Source: Nissolia schottii (taxonomy: Eukaryota; Streptophyta; Magnoliopsida; Fabales; Fabaceae). From it: DNA of 64,000 nucleotides. Below are positions 51,020 through 61,955 of the stretch, piece by piece (within the stretch, counting starts at the first letter, position 1; every line of letters starts with the position of its first letter). A model generated the notes under the pieces. That model saw only the letters and a list, made by a program, of their open reading frames with translations, did no database searches and was not told the origin of the DNA. The position numbers and the translations under genes were made by a program. The stretch is from contig QANU01007041.1 in assembly GCA_003254905.1 (NCBI GenBank), positions 267,589 to 331,588 on the forward strand, in the 5' to 3' direction.

Positions 51020-51216
51020 ATATCTTGTTAAAGTTAAAGTTGATTCTCAAGGGTGTTTATCATGGACACGTGTTGACTTGGGATTTCAGATGCAAGAAGG
51101 TTCAAGTTAATATTAATTCTCAAGCGAATGTTAATCTTATTGCTGGGAATTCTTCCACTTTGCATGCAGAGGCATCAATGATAGTTGCTATTCGTGATAT
51201 TTCCATCGAGGATTAA
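51020..51216 (+). pseudogene. RNase H-like (LINE-type) remnant
   Basis: A short frame contains LTWDFRCKKVQVNINSQ and NLIAGNSS, resembling the RNase H-like domain of plant non-LTR retrotransposons. A diverged homologous scrap lies at 38905-39030. There is no reverse transcriptase or other element part next to it, and it abuts the MADS duplication unit. The identification rests on resemblance by eye. Confidence 0.4.
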
Positions 51217-51488
51217 AAATGATCCGTTAACTTTGATTTATCCACAAATAATTCTGAAATTGAAAACAACAAACGCACTTCATTCATTCTATCTAATAGA
51301 AAAAAAAGACTTCCATTTGTTCCATTTCTTCATAAATCTCTGAAATTCAACACAACACAGAACACGCCTTTATTTAAGAACAAAACAGTACTACTCTAAT
51401 TCTCTACCCTTTGCTCAATTCAATTGGGGTCAAATATAGCTACCATTATCACTGATCTCATCACTACAACGACAAAGCCACACACACA

Positions 51489-52058
51489 TCAATCGGTTCT
51501 TCTCTTCTTCCTTGTTGAAACACCATCCGCTGTCCCCACCACCGGCTCCTCCGCAAGCTGCAGCATCGTCTCGCAAGCCTCCAGCATAGCAATCCGCTCC
51601 ATCACGCGGTTCTTCAGATCAGCGTGCCCGGCTGTCGCTTTTTTGAAGTCCCCGCGCGCCGCCGCGATCTTGTCCGCCATGATCTGCTCCAGCTTCTGGG
51701 CGTATGCCTTCCCCTTCCTCTCCTCCTCCCGCAGCTCCTCCACAACCTCCGCCAGCTCCCCGTTAATCTTAGCCACGTCAGCAGCAGCCACACCAGCATC
51801 ATCAGCGGCATCAGCATCATCTCCTCCTCCTCCCTCTTGGTCGTTGAGGAGGTATCTCTGAGCGACGCTTTCGACGCTAGGGTGGCCGAAGGAGTAAGGC
51901 TTGTTCCCAGGAGAGAACACCACGATAGCGATTTCGGCTCCACACAGAATGGACAGCTCGTTGGCCTTCTTAAAGAGACCGCTGCGGCGTTTGGAGAAAG
52001 TGACCTGCCTCGTGTTGGTGTCCTTCACCATCTCGATCTCGATCTTACGGCGCCCCAT
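51489..52058 (-). CDS. Type I MADS-box protein, AGL62-like (copy 2)
   Basis: Single-exon gene of 189 aa starting [20 protein letters not shown], with the MADS domain in residues 1 to about 60 ([20 protein letters not shown]). Relative to copy 1 it gains an acidic, Ala/Asp-rich insertion (about residues 76-90, [13 protein letters not shown]) and a GDFKKA insertion (near 133-138). From [17 protein letters not shown] to the KKRRTD end the two proteins are identical. The nearly identical DNA of this 3' segment contrasts with about 84% identity in the MADS domain. It is expected to bind CArG-type DNA as a dimer; function is inferred from family. Confidence 0.9.
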   Translation of the reverse strand: MGRRKIEIEMVKDTNTRQVTFSKRRSGLFKKANELSILCGAEIAIVVFSPGNKPYSFGHPSVESVAQRYLLNDQEGGGGDDADAADDAGVAAADVAKINGELAEVVEELREEERKGKAYAQKLEQIMADKIAAARGDFKKATAGHADLKNRVMERIAMLEACETMLQLAEEPVVGTADGVSTRKKRRTD

Positions 52059-52180
52059 GATTGGTTGGAGGATCGGACCTTTCTCACTGCAAAATTACTA
52101 AACAGAGAGAGATTAGAAAGGGGAGAAGGAAAGGGCTATTTGCGTTGAAGGGGATAATTGTGCTGTGTGTCCAGAACCCT

Positions 52181-52190
52181 TATTTATAAC
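52181..52190 (-). promoter_or_regulatory. TATA box of MADS copy 2
   Basis: On the minus strand ttataaata occurs in the block shared with copy 1, about 125 nt upstream of the ATG. Confidence 0.6.
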
Positions 52191-52214
52191 TGCACCCAGT
52201 AGCCAGTGTGGTAG

Positions 52215-52250
52215 NNNNNNNNNNNNNNNNNNNNNNNNNNNNNNNNNNNN
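52215..52250. other. Assembly gap (36 N) next to a poly-T run
   Basis: Thirty-six Ns are followed by 20 Ts (52251-52270). The gap lies in the promoter of MADS copy 2, where copy 1 has a short GC-rich stretch (tggcgctttg). The true length of the homopolymer is uncertain. Confidence 0.95.
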
Positions 52251-52270
52251 TTTTTTTTTTTTTTTTTTTT

Positions 52271-53173
52271 CGAAAGTGGGGGTTGGCTGTTTCTAATTTT
52301 TGAATTTGGTTCATTCTCTCTCATTATTTATTGCTATTTCAATTATTAAATTTTATAATGGAAACGTTAATTGAATAATAAAAGTGAAAAACATATAATA
52401 ATACAATAATATAATAATATATGAATATACATGTAAAGTACAATAATTACATGTTATTATAATTTTATACGTTGTCTACTATTACTATTTAATTTTGTTA
52501 TTAAGTAACATTACCCTTTTATATATATTTTTTTCTTTAATGACATTTGTTTTTCGCTATATGGTAGGGATTCAATGACTTCCTATTTCTGCAAAATGCT
52601 TTCTGTGAAACGTTTTTGCCTTTCTATTTTTTTCAATTTCTTTTTTCAAAATACGACCGGGCTATTGCTAAATGTGCTAAATGTGTTTATTAGATTTTTT
52701 TGGAAAACGAAAAAAAAAAATCTAAATCCCCGTCTCTTCTAGATATTGTTGTAAATATAAGTGGGGCTTATTGTTTTGGCCACTGCACTAGGTTTTTTTT
52801 TTTTTTTTTTTTACTTTCCAATGCCACTCAAATTTATCTTAGGGTTGTTGTTTTTTTAGGATGCAAAATAAACATCTTTTTGATTTCTCTTTCATTTGTT
52901 ATTGAAGATGCCACAATCACTAAAGTGTTATTGATTTAATATATTTTTTGTGTTTGAAAAAGAAAAGCATTTTTTATTCGATTGAAAAAGAAAAAGCATT
53001 ATCAGATTAAATATTATGAATCAATTTGATATATTCTATAAATAAAAAATGAATTTAAAAATGACCTTATCTTTAAACTATAAAATTAAGCGTGTACCTT
53101 TTTCTGGTTAAATTACTTTATAAATTCTTATGGTCTTATCAAGTTTTTAAACAAATTTGGATTGAAATACTTG

Positions 53174-53213
<40 letters not shown>

Positions 53214-53900
53214 TCAAATTTTTTTAATCTCTTGTTCCATTTTTTTATTTATATATATTTTAGATCATTGCAGTTCTAAATCTTGGTTCATATAATAGAT
53301 ATTATAACTTTAATTTTGGTCATTATAAGTTTAAAATGTTATTTTGACTTTTATAAATATTATCAGTAAACACATATGACGTATAAATGACAGAGACAAA
53401 AATTCTAATGATAAAAAAAGATCAAAATCAAAACATAAAAAAACATAAAATTAATGGAACCAAAATCAAAACAACATATTTATAGAGACTAAAAATATAT
53501 TTGAACCAACACATTTTTGTAATGGAATCCATATACCATGGAAATTTCTCAAGTTTTCTTTTACAATTTTCAAATATTTAGTTATAAAATTTTATTCTAT
53601 TAAAGCTTGTTTAATTTTGTTAATCTTTTAAATTACTTCTACTTTTAAAAATTATCTCAATAAAAAAAATCTTTTAGCAATTTTATGTTATTCCTTTCCT
53701 CTTATATCCCATCCCACTCTACCGTCTCTCTCACTTGCTTAAGTTCACTTCATTCTCTACAACTATCCTATCTCATGCACCATCTTTGCCTATGTTTTGT
53801 TTTTCTTATAAAAAATTTGGCCTCATCGAGGAGCTTCAGCTAGCTAGGGTCAACTTTAGCTAGCAAATTAATTTTGTATTTTTGTAAGCTCATTCACGGG
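52271..53900. other. Duplicated MADS 5' flank and AT-rich spacer
   Basis: Up to about 52870 this aligns with 49160-49490, apart from an extra AT-rich block of about 230 bp (about 52336-52565) absent from copy 1. An AT run occupies 53180-53209. No gene is supported. Confidence 0.55.
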
Positions 53901-53970
53901 CAGGTTCTTTCATGAAAAACACAACGTTAGAGAGAAGATTTTGTTTACTTGGATAAGTGAAAGATACACT

Positions 53971-54024
53971 ATGAAAGGGTTCCGGTTTCATCTGAGTCCG
54001 CAGTCTCTCATACCCACTTCAAAG
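53971..54024 (+). CDS. Possible first exon of an unidentified gene
   Basis: A short frame MKGFRFHLSPQSLIPTSK is followed by a donor-like AG|GTTTAT. The next ~1.5 kb is T-rich, uniform and intron-like up to the retrotransposon at 55587. I do not recognise the peptide and no second exon was found, so this may equally be non-coding. If real, the retroelement sits in its first intron. Confidence 0.22.
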
Positions 54025-55581
54025 GTTTATTTCTTTTTGTTTTCTTTTATGTAGAAAAAAAAATTGTCTTCTCTTTTAACATTTTTTTAGGGTTAAAGAT
54101 CCAAAAATGAAGATTTTGGAACTCTTTTCCTGTTCCAGATCAAAATTTTGTCTTCGTTTAAATTTTGCGCACAATAACCTTCGATCGTTCCAATCCCTAG
54201 CTCTGACTCTGGTATTTTCTGATTCATTTTTTAGGGTTTGGTTCTGGCCAAGGTTATTAGTTGTTGGATTTTACTTGACTCTAAGCGTCTAAAGCTTGAA
54301 ACTTCGCTAGCTAATCATGCATTTGGGTATTGGCATGGACTTTTCTTATTTGCTGGCAATACCCATATCAGATGCGTTAATATTCTGATATTGTAATTTG
54401 ATTCAGGTTGTTACATCTTCCAATGTATATTATGATTACTTTAATGCAATTTACACTAGAGTTTTTCTTGGGGATGGGTGTAGCTGTTTACATTACTGTG
54501 TTTGATATGATACTCTAGTCTAGATTTTGCTGAGAATGTGCAACTTCATTGCTGAGAAACTTCCTCATTTGTCCAAATTTCCAGGCAGTAACTTTCTGTG
54601 GGTGGTGGTTGTATTTGTTACGTATAATTGGTAGTCCCATTTGAGCTGCAGTTTGTGAATTTGTTTGAAAGATGGATCTTGAAGGAAAAAAATTTGGGAG
54701 GGGGTAAGAACTTGAGATATGTCCTATTGATTATTTTCTTTTATTTATTTGATTGATTACGTGAATATGCAGGATAATTATATATTGGTTTGATAACTTC
54801 TTTTGGGGTGGTGAAAGGGTGGTGTGAGATATTTTAATAATGCTTTCCGTTTATGCAAAATGTGATGTGGGCTTCAGTTTATTGACATTCAAGTCACTTG
54901 CCTTTTTGAGTTTTTATTTGCTTCTATGAAGTCCTATTTTTGTCTTTTAAGGAAAAGTGGTCAATCCTTTGCTACATCATTATTTTAGACCTGTCCTTCC
55001 AATAAGCTATTGTAGTAAATCCTCCTCTATTGTTTGCTTATTAATGTCTATGCCAATCAAGTAAATAGTGTTTTTATTGTTCACATTTGAAAATTGGTTT
55101 CCTTTTCCCAAAGGTATAAATAGGTACTACATCATGCTAATTTTTTGCTTGCAGTTGAGTTTATTTCCAGGTTCTAGATTACTAATTGGTTTAGTTTTTC
55201 TTTCCCAGCATCCTAATGTAAGTTTCTACATTCTATCTGAGTTTCGTTCTTCCATAGCATGTCACTGATGGGGTTAGTTTCTTTTTTGTTATGTATGAGC
55301 AATTTTACAAACCATTTCTTTCAAGAATACCATGTTTCACCACTAGATTTATTTTGAGAATGCCTCTAAGACCCTCATTGCTGCTGATTTAGTTAGTGTC
55401 CATGTCCAATTGGCCCCAAATTTTGAGATGGGTGTGTCTAATAAAACTCCTCTATTCAAGAAATTGAATCCTCTTGGGAAGGGTTGGAAATGTTCAATTC
55501 AGTGGCAAACTTAGTAGAAGCAATTACTATAATCTGTTTGGTTAGGCATTATGCCAAACACCTAATAATTTCATGAAATTT
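54025..55581. other. Intron-like or intergenic sequence 5' of the chromovirus
   Basis: Less AT-rich than most spacers in the window and T-biased on the plus strand. No coding domain is recognised. Confidence 0.35.
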
Positions 55582-55586
55582 AATTA

Positions 55587-56192
55587 TGTAACGGCTAGAA
55601 ATGATGGAATGGGAATTTCGCAGAAAGGAAGGGGCAGTGGGGTAATTGAACTCAACAACACGTTCTCCCCACAATAGAATACAACTCAGCGAGGCGAAAC
55701 CATTGGTGACCAATGTCACGTGCCCTTCGATCCGCAAACAGGGGAAAGACGCAGAAGCGCGCGAGCAAGGCGCCCAAGCACAAAACTGGAGGGATTTGCC
55801 ACAGGAGGGATTATGAGTGAAGTGAGTAATTCTCCTCTTCCTGTGTTATCTCTCTAACTCATCCTAGGCTCATTTCGTCGTTCTCGTCTTTCAGGTGCGG
55901 CGAGCCAATCTTGAGACGGTGAAGGGCACAACCTCGACCAATAGTCCTTTACCCCCTGTGGGTGAGCTCACCGGGGAGGCTATTGGTCAGTGGTGATTGG
56001 GAGCTGCAAGCCCCTGTGCTCAGAAAAGTGGAAACATCCTGTGGATAGTTCGTACCCTGTTCCTGCTTTCGTACTCTGTAATTGTTAATTTCCATAAAGC
56101 TCTGTACTCTGGTTCATAGGAGTTTTCTTTTAACACGTGTTCCCGAGGGAATTATTCCGTTTAATACATTACTTAGTAGTTACCTCGTTACA
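55587..56192 (+). repeat. 5' LTR of the chromovirus
   Basis: 606 bp, tgtaacggct to cctcgttaca. Its first 271 bp correspond to the pol 3' end encoded in the 3' LTR, but here a TAG (55675-55677) replaces AAG. Confidence 0.95.
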
Positions 56193-56193
56193 T

Positions 56194-56208
56194 TGGTGCT
56201 TTCATTAC
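56194..56208 (+). other. Primer binding site region
   Basis: The TGG that pairs with the CCA end of a tRNA primer comes two bases after the LTR (tggtgctttcattac). The primer tRNA is not assigned. Confidence 0.55.
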
Positions 56209-56850
56209 CCGCCATGGCCCCAGAGAAGACAGATACTAAGTGAATTATGGAAATGCTGGAGGAAGCAGCAAAGGCACGCGAATAACAAGACGCGTGCATA
56301 ATGATGTTAGAGACGACTCTTCAAACGTATCTCAATCACTCAGCCAACTCCGATACCTAAGGCGGTCAGAACTCAACGTAGTACGACTACACAAACCATC
56401 AACGGCAACCATTCAGCCTTCGCAATGTCAAAATCGAATTTTCGAGGTTCGACGGATCAGGGGTGCTCGATTGGATTTTTAAGGCGAACCAATTCTTCGA
56501 CTACTACCACACTGAAGATGCAGATCTGTGAAGAAGATTCTCTCTCTGACCTTGATGGCTTGGTTTTGATGACGATAACAACATCAACAAAAAGCAGAAA
56601 AATGGAAGACACAATCAAAGAACCTCGGAGCTCAAACCGATCAACATACTGAAGGTTCAAGTGTTTTACCTTAATGTCTAATAGTTAGCACTTATTATTG
56701 ATATCTCGGTTATTGGCTCATAAGGTTTTCATTATAAACAAGGCTAAAAGGTTTTCATTATAAACAAGGCTACCATTTTCCTAAAACCCTAAAAGCATTT
56801 AGCAACACTTTTCTAGGGTTTTAAACACTTTTAACTCGAGTTTTGCATGA

Positions 56851-57030
56851 GTAATCGATTACCATGCTAGTGTAATCAATTACCATCAAAGAAATTTCAA
56901 AATTATTCAAATTTTGTGGCAATAATCGATTACCCATACGAAGTAATCGATTACCACCTTAAGAAATTTGAAAAATGGCAGTTTCTAAGTGTGTAATCGA
57001 TTACCACACTTGGTTAATCGACTACATGCT
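56851..57030. repeat. Phased ATCGATTAC palindromes in a 71-bp repeat
   Basis: The word gtaatcgattacc or a close variant occurs at 56851, 56872, 56922, 56943, 56993 and 57014: three pairs, each 21 bp apart, with a 71-bp period. Each word contains the self-complementary core gtaatcgattac. They lie about 90-260 bp upstream of the LTR TATA box, in its U3 region, and look like regulatory repeats. Confidence 0.8.
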
Positions 57031-57114
57031 CGAATGAGTGTGTTTTTTCATGAAACAATGTGTTGTTTTGCATCTGTATGCTATGGCAATGGTTCATGAA
57101 CAGGCACCTCTGCC

Positions 57115-57121
57115 TATATAA
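57115..57121 (+). promoter_or_regulatory. TATA box of the solo LTR
   Basis: A tatataa core in the context tgcctatataaggttgg, downstream of the phased palindromes, fits a retrotransposon core promoter reading rightward. Confidence 0.6.
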
Positions 57122-58420
57122 GGTTGGAACTCATGCAGAACAAGAATCCAACCATCAGAACTACAATTTTTGATCAATTCTTACAAGTTTTACAAGTTCT
57201 GATCAATTTTCAAAGTTAATTTTTCAATCCAAAACTCAGAAAGCATTGAGCCATAACTGTCATATCTTTTGTGCTCTCTATTCAGGATTATCTTTCCCTG
57301 AGTTTAGGATTGATTCAAAAGCCATTGTACAAATACTTCTTCAATCTTTTACTTGTTGTAAACAGCGTAGTGTTCGGTGTGGTTTTCTGTTTATCACCGT
57401 AGTGTTCGGCGAGGGTATTGTGTAACCATGAGAATGATTGTGTTCTCTTGAAGTTGTCGGTGTAAGTGCCTTGGTTGTGAGGTTATACACAACACAAGTT
57501 TACATAATGGAAAAATCCCTGAATCAGAACAGGGGACTGGACGTAGCCTTCGGTGGTTAAAGGTGAACCAGGATAAATTCTCTGGTGTGATTTTTTCTAT
57601 CCCTACACTCTTTACATTCAGCAATTTCTGCTGCTTTAACATCATCAATTATTCGGTTTATTGCTGAGTCTTGATCACAATTTGGGAATTAGGGTTTTCT
57701 ACAAATTCACCATCTTCAAAGAACCAAAATCCTTCAAAAACAAGAGAAACCTAATTCACCCCCCTCTTAGGTTGCTATCTGCACTTACAAGATCGACTCA
57801 CCATAGCCTCCGTTCATATGGATAAGGATGCAACTCCCTGATTCCAGATGATGCAGCGATCATACCATTTCCACTCTTGGCAGGAGCTAACCCAAGCAAT
57901 GGAAATAGAATTTGGGCCATCACCCTTTGAGGGCACTAGAGGTAATCTCTTCAAGCTCACCCAGAAAGCTTCGGTAAACGGCTATTACACCACTTTCATG
58001 TCACTAGCTAATAGAGTTTATGGAATCAGCCCGGATGTACTCCTTGACTGTTTTATTAGTGGGTTAAAAGAGGATATTAGGATGGATGTTATAGCACAAT
58101 GCCCTAATAATTTGTTGAGAGTTGTGCCACTTGCTAGGTTATACGAAGAGAAGTATAGCCCTGGTCCTAAACATCATAGTTTTCATAACAGAAACCATGC
58201 TTGGCACCTACACACTGCAAATCAGCAGAGAACTATACCAAGAGGCAATTTACCACCATTATTACCCTCACCTGACACCAACCAAGAGAGGCTCCAAAAT
58301 CAGACCCCATTCGTAAAGAAGATGGGGCCAGCAGAAATTCAATTTAGGAAAGAAAAGGGGTTGTGCTTCACGTGTGATGAGAAGTACACTTTTAATCACA
58401 GGTGCCCCATCGTCATCTAA

Positions 58421-61400
58421 TGATTTTACAAACGGAAGATAATGTAGCAACAGAAGAACAAGAACACCAGCAACCAATTCAAGATGAAAGTGAGGATGAC
58501 AACATTGAAATTGTCCAACAACTGTCCTTAAATGCTTTAAATGGGGACAAGGGTGTCAAAGACATAAGATTCACAACAAGCATAAACCACAAGTTTACTT
58601 ATTGGCTGTGGCTGGTGCAGAACTAGTGCTGGGAACTTCTTGGCTAGCAAAATTGGGCGATCACATAGTCAATTACGAAATACCAAGACTGCAATTTGTG
58701 TGGGAAGGCAACAAAATGGAGATCAAAGGGGAGATAGTGGATCAACCACAACCAGCACAACTACACCAAATTAGAAGACTGCAGCGAGTTGATGCTATAG
58801 TAGAAATGTTCACAATTCAGCTACAAGAAACCAACTCAGCAAATGATGAATGGCTACAATCAACAGAGAATATGGAACCAGAAATGACACTTCTACTACA
58901 GTCTTACAAACAAGTTTTCAGCATCCCTCAAGGGTTGCCACCTCCTAGAAGTCATGACCACACTATTACACTACAAGAGGGTGCAAACCCTGTCAAAGTT
59001 AGGCCCTATAGATACCCCCACAGTCAGAAACAAAAAATTGAAGAAATGGTCAAGGACATGTTCAAAGAGGGGATCATAACACCAAGTAAGAGTCCCTTTT
59101 TATCACCCGTGCTTCTAGTAAAGAAAAAGGATGGTACATGGCGATTCTGTACTAACTACAGAGCACTAAATGCTATAACTATCAAGGATAGTTTCCCTAT
59201 ACCAACTGTAGATGAGTTGATTGATGAACTACATGGTGCCACCTTCTTTTCTAAATTAGATTTGAGGGCTGGCTATCATCAAATCAGAATTTCACCAGCA
59301 AATACACATAAGACAGCATTCAGAACACACCAAGGTCATTATGAATGGCTAGTAATGCCATTTGGGTTGTCAAACGCCCCTGCCACATTCCAGTGCTTAA
59401 TGAATGAGGTCTTTCAACATGTCCTAAGGAAATTTGTTTTGGTATTCTTTGACGACATCCTAATATACAGTTCTAATTGGCAACAACACTTAGCACATGT
59501 TCAAGCTATACTCCAACTATTGTTAAAGGAAAAACTATTTGCCAAATTGTCTAAGTGTGATTTTGGCAAGTCAGAGATTGAATATCTAGGCTATGTAATA
59601 TCCAAAGAAGGGGTGGCAATGGATAAGGCCAAAGTAGAGGCAGTGTTACAATGGCTTCAACCACAGAACTTGAAGCAATTAAGGGGATTCCTTGGCCTAT
59701 CAGGTTATTATAGGCATTTTGTCAAGGGATATGCAACTGTAGCTGGCTAGCTGCAACACTAACTGATCTACTAAAAAAATATGCCTTTCAGTGGGATGAC
59801 AAGGCTGAAAAGGCATTCCAGCAACTAAAGATAGCCTTAACAACAGCACCAGTGCTAGCCTTGCCAGATTTTAAAAAAAAATTCACACTGGAAACTAATG
59901 CCTCAGGCAGTGGAATAGGGGCTGTACTAAATCAAGGAAACCAACCAATAGCGTATTTCTCAAAGAAACTACCCTCAACAATGCAAAAGAAATCAGCTTA
60001 TGTGAGAGAATTGTATGCCATAACTAAAGCCCTAGCTAAATTTAGACACTACCTACTTGGCCATCAATTCATCTTAAAAACTGATCACAAGAGCCTGAAA
60101 TCGACAAAACCTTCAGGCATGGCTGCATAAGCTAATTGGCTTTGGCTTCACTAGACACTACAAGCTGGGGAAGGAGAATATACCCGCAGATGCACTCTCA
60201 AGATCATTTTACATGGCATGGTCATTTGCAACCAATAATTGGGTTCAGGTGTTGAAAACAAAATTACAGCAGGATGAGGAAACAAAGAAGATCTATGCGG
60301 AGTTACAGGCAGGGCAAGGGCAACATGGAGTTTTTTCCCTATAGCAGGGCATTTTGTTCTGCAACAACAGAATAGTTATACCAAAGACTTCAGGTCTGAG
60401 AACAGAAATCCTGAAAGAATTCCATGACTCATTGCAAGGTGGTCACTCGGGTATTGCTAGTACCGCAGCAAGAATAACCTCCCAATCCTACTGGCATGGC
60501 ATGCACAAGGAGATTAAACAATACGTCCTACATTGCCCCATATGTCAACAAGCTAAGTCAACAACCACCTTACCTGCAGGGCTACTATAGCCTCTTCCTA
60601 TTCCAACTCAAGTCTGAGAGGACATCTCCATGGTCTTCATTACAAGTCTTCCTAACTCTCATGGTTACAATGTGATATTAGTGGTGATAGATAGGCTAAC
60701 AAAATTTACTCATTTCCTTACTCTAAAGAAATAGTGTGGCGGAGGTCTTTATGGCTCAGGTAGTTAAAATTCATGGAATGCCAAATTCCATTGTGTCAGA
60801 CAGGACAAAGTCTTTATCAACAATTTTTGGCAAAAATTATTTCAGTTACAAGGCACAACACTTAGCAAGAGCTCAGCATACCACCCACAAACAGATGGGC
60901 AAACGAAAAATTTGAACAAACTTGTGGAAATGTATTTGAGGTGCTACACATTCACTAATCCTAACAAGTGGTTCAAGCTGCTGCCATGGGCTGAGTATTG
61001 GTACAATACCAGTTTCCACAGCAACATAGCCATGACTCCATTCCAAGAACTTTATGGGAGAGAACCACCCAAGCTAGTAAAGTATGAAGTACAGCAAATA
61101 GACCCTGTAGACCTACATGTAATGCTAGCTGAAAGGGATAAGCTGCTACAGCAGCTGAAGCTAAATCTGACCCGAGCAAAAGCACACATGAAGGCCAAGG
61201 TAGACAAAAAAAGAAGGGATGTGCACCTGGAAATAGGTGAATTGGTCCTAGTGAAATTGCAGCCGTATAGACAGCAATTCGTGGCACTAAGAAGGAATCA
61301 AAAATTGGGCATGAGGTTCTTTGGTCCATTCAAAGTAATTGCAAAAATAGGCAAGGTGGCTTACCAGGTTGAACTACCTCCTACAGCAAGAATCCACAAC

Positions 61401-61955
61401 ATGTTCCACATATCCTAGATGATGAAGTTTCAGGGCCCGGGCCCGTACATCCCACCTTACATGCCACTACCTCTACAAACATTAGATAGCAACCCAATCT
61501 TGGAACCACAAGCAGTCTTGCAAGAAAGGAAAATTCAACAAGGCAACAAGGAGGCTCACCAGGTGTTAGTCAAATGGCAGGGGATTCCAGAAACTGAAGC
61601 CACTTGGGAGGAGGTAAAGATCATGAGAGACACTTACCCCTTATTCAACCTTGAGGACAAGGTTGGTTTTAAAGGGGAAGACTATGTAACGGCTAAAAAG
61701 GATGGAATAGGAATTTCACAGAAAGGAAGGGGCATTGAGGTAATTGAACTCAACAACACGTTCTCCCCACAAAAGAATACAACTCAGCGACGCAAAACCG
61801 TTGGTGACCAGTGCCACGTGCCCTTCGATCCGCAAACAGGGGAAAGACGCAGAAGCGCGAGAGCTAGGCTCCCAAGCACAAAACTGGAGGGATTTTCCAC
61901 AGGAGGGATTATGAGTGAAGTGAGTAATTCTCCTCTTCCTGTGTTATCTCTCTAA
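58421..61955 (+). pseudogene. Chromovirus pol remnant: PR-RT-RH-INT-chromodomain
   Basis: Protease: only its end is left (AGAELVLGTSWLAKLG, after about 58600); the active-site part is deleted near 58585. RT (about 59000-59560) keeps LDLRAGYHQI, MPFGLSNAPATF and FFDD (Asp pair at 59451-59456). A frameshift or stop follows at about 59747. RNase H reads ETNASG, with Asn (AAT, 59897) for the usual catalytic Asp, and then breaks. Integrase keeps its HHCC finger (GGHSG to CPICQQAK). The usual first catalytic Asp is Val (GTC, 60633), the Glu is Lys (AAA, 60906), and stops occur (TGA 60615; TAG 61416). A chromodomain (VLVKWQGIPETEATWEEV, about 61563) ends the protein. The last ~90 codons lie in the 3' LTR. 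Confidence 0.9.
61668..61684 (+). other. Polypurine tract of the chromovirus
   Basis: The purine-rich aaaggggaagac ends just before the 3' LTR (61685) and is the expected plus-strand primer. Confidence 0.6.

Larger units (their letters stand above)
56522..57794. mobile_element. Solo LTR (1263 bp) inserted in gag, copia/Sirevirus-like
   Basis: Insert 56527-57789 starts TG (tgtgaagaag) and ends CA (ctgcacttaca), with a perfect 5-bp duplication agatc at 56522-56526 and 57790-57794. It has no coding domain, so it is best read as a solo LTR left after recombination between two LTRs; a very small non-autonomous element is the alternative. A TATA box (57115-57121, ctatataagg context) marks a promoter. 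The pre-end aattcacccccctctta resembles soybean copia Sirevirus LTRs, from memory. Confidence 0.85.
56214..58420 (+). pseudogene. Chromovirus gag remnant, split by a solo LTR
   Basis: Gag begins at the ATG of 56214 but meets TGA at 56241. A conserved gag stretch (FDGSGVLDWIFKANQFFDYY) runs to 56526, where the solo LTR enters. After the insertion gag resumes at 57795 (RLTIASVHMDKDA), with a further TGA shortly before 57848, then is open from 57848 to 58420. It ends with a zinc knuckle of the CX2CX7HXC kind (C-FT-C-DEKYTFN-H-R-C). Gag would form the particle; this one cannot be made whole. Confidence 0.88.

Noticed and set aside
51424..52148. Plus-strand frames overlapping MADS copy 2 (145 and 174 codons)
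   Set aside because: Antisense shadows created by GC-rich coding sequence; no family resemblance.
56851..57030. CRISPR-like array of short palindromic repeats
   Set aside because: Repeats are in pairs within a 71-bp tandem unit, spacers are related to each other, and the setting is a plant LTR.
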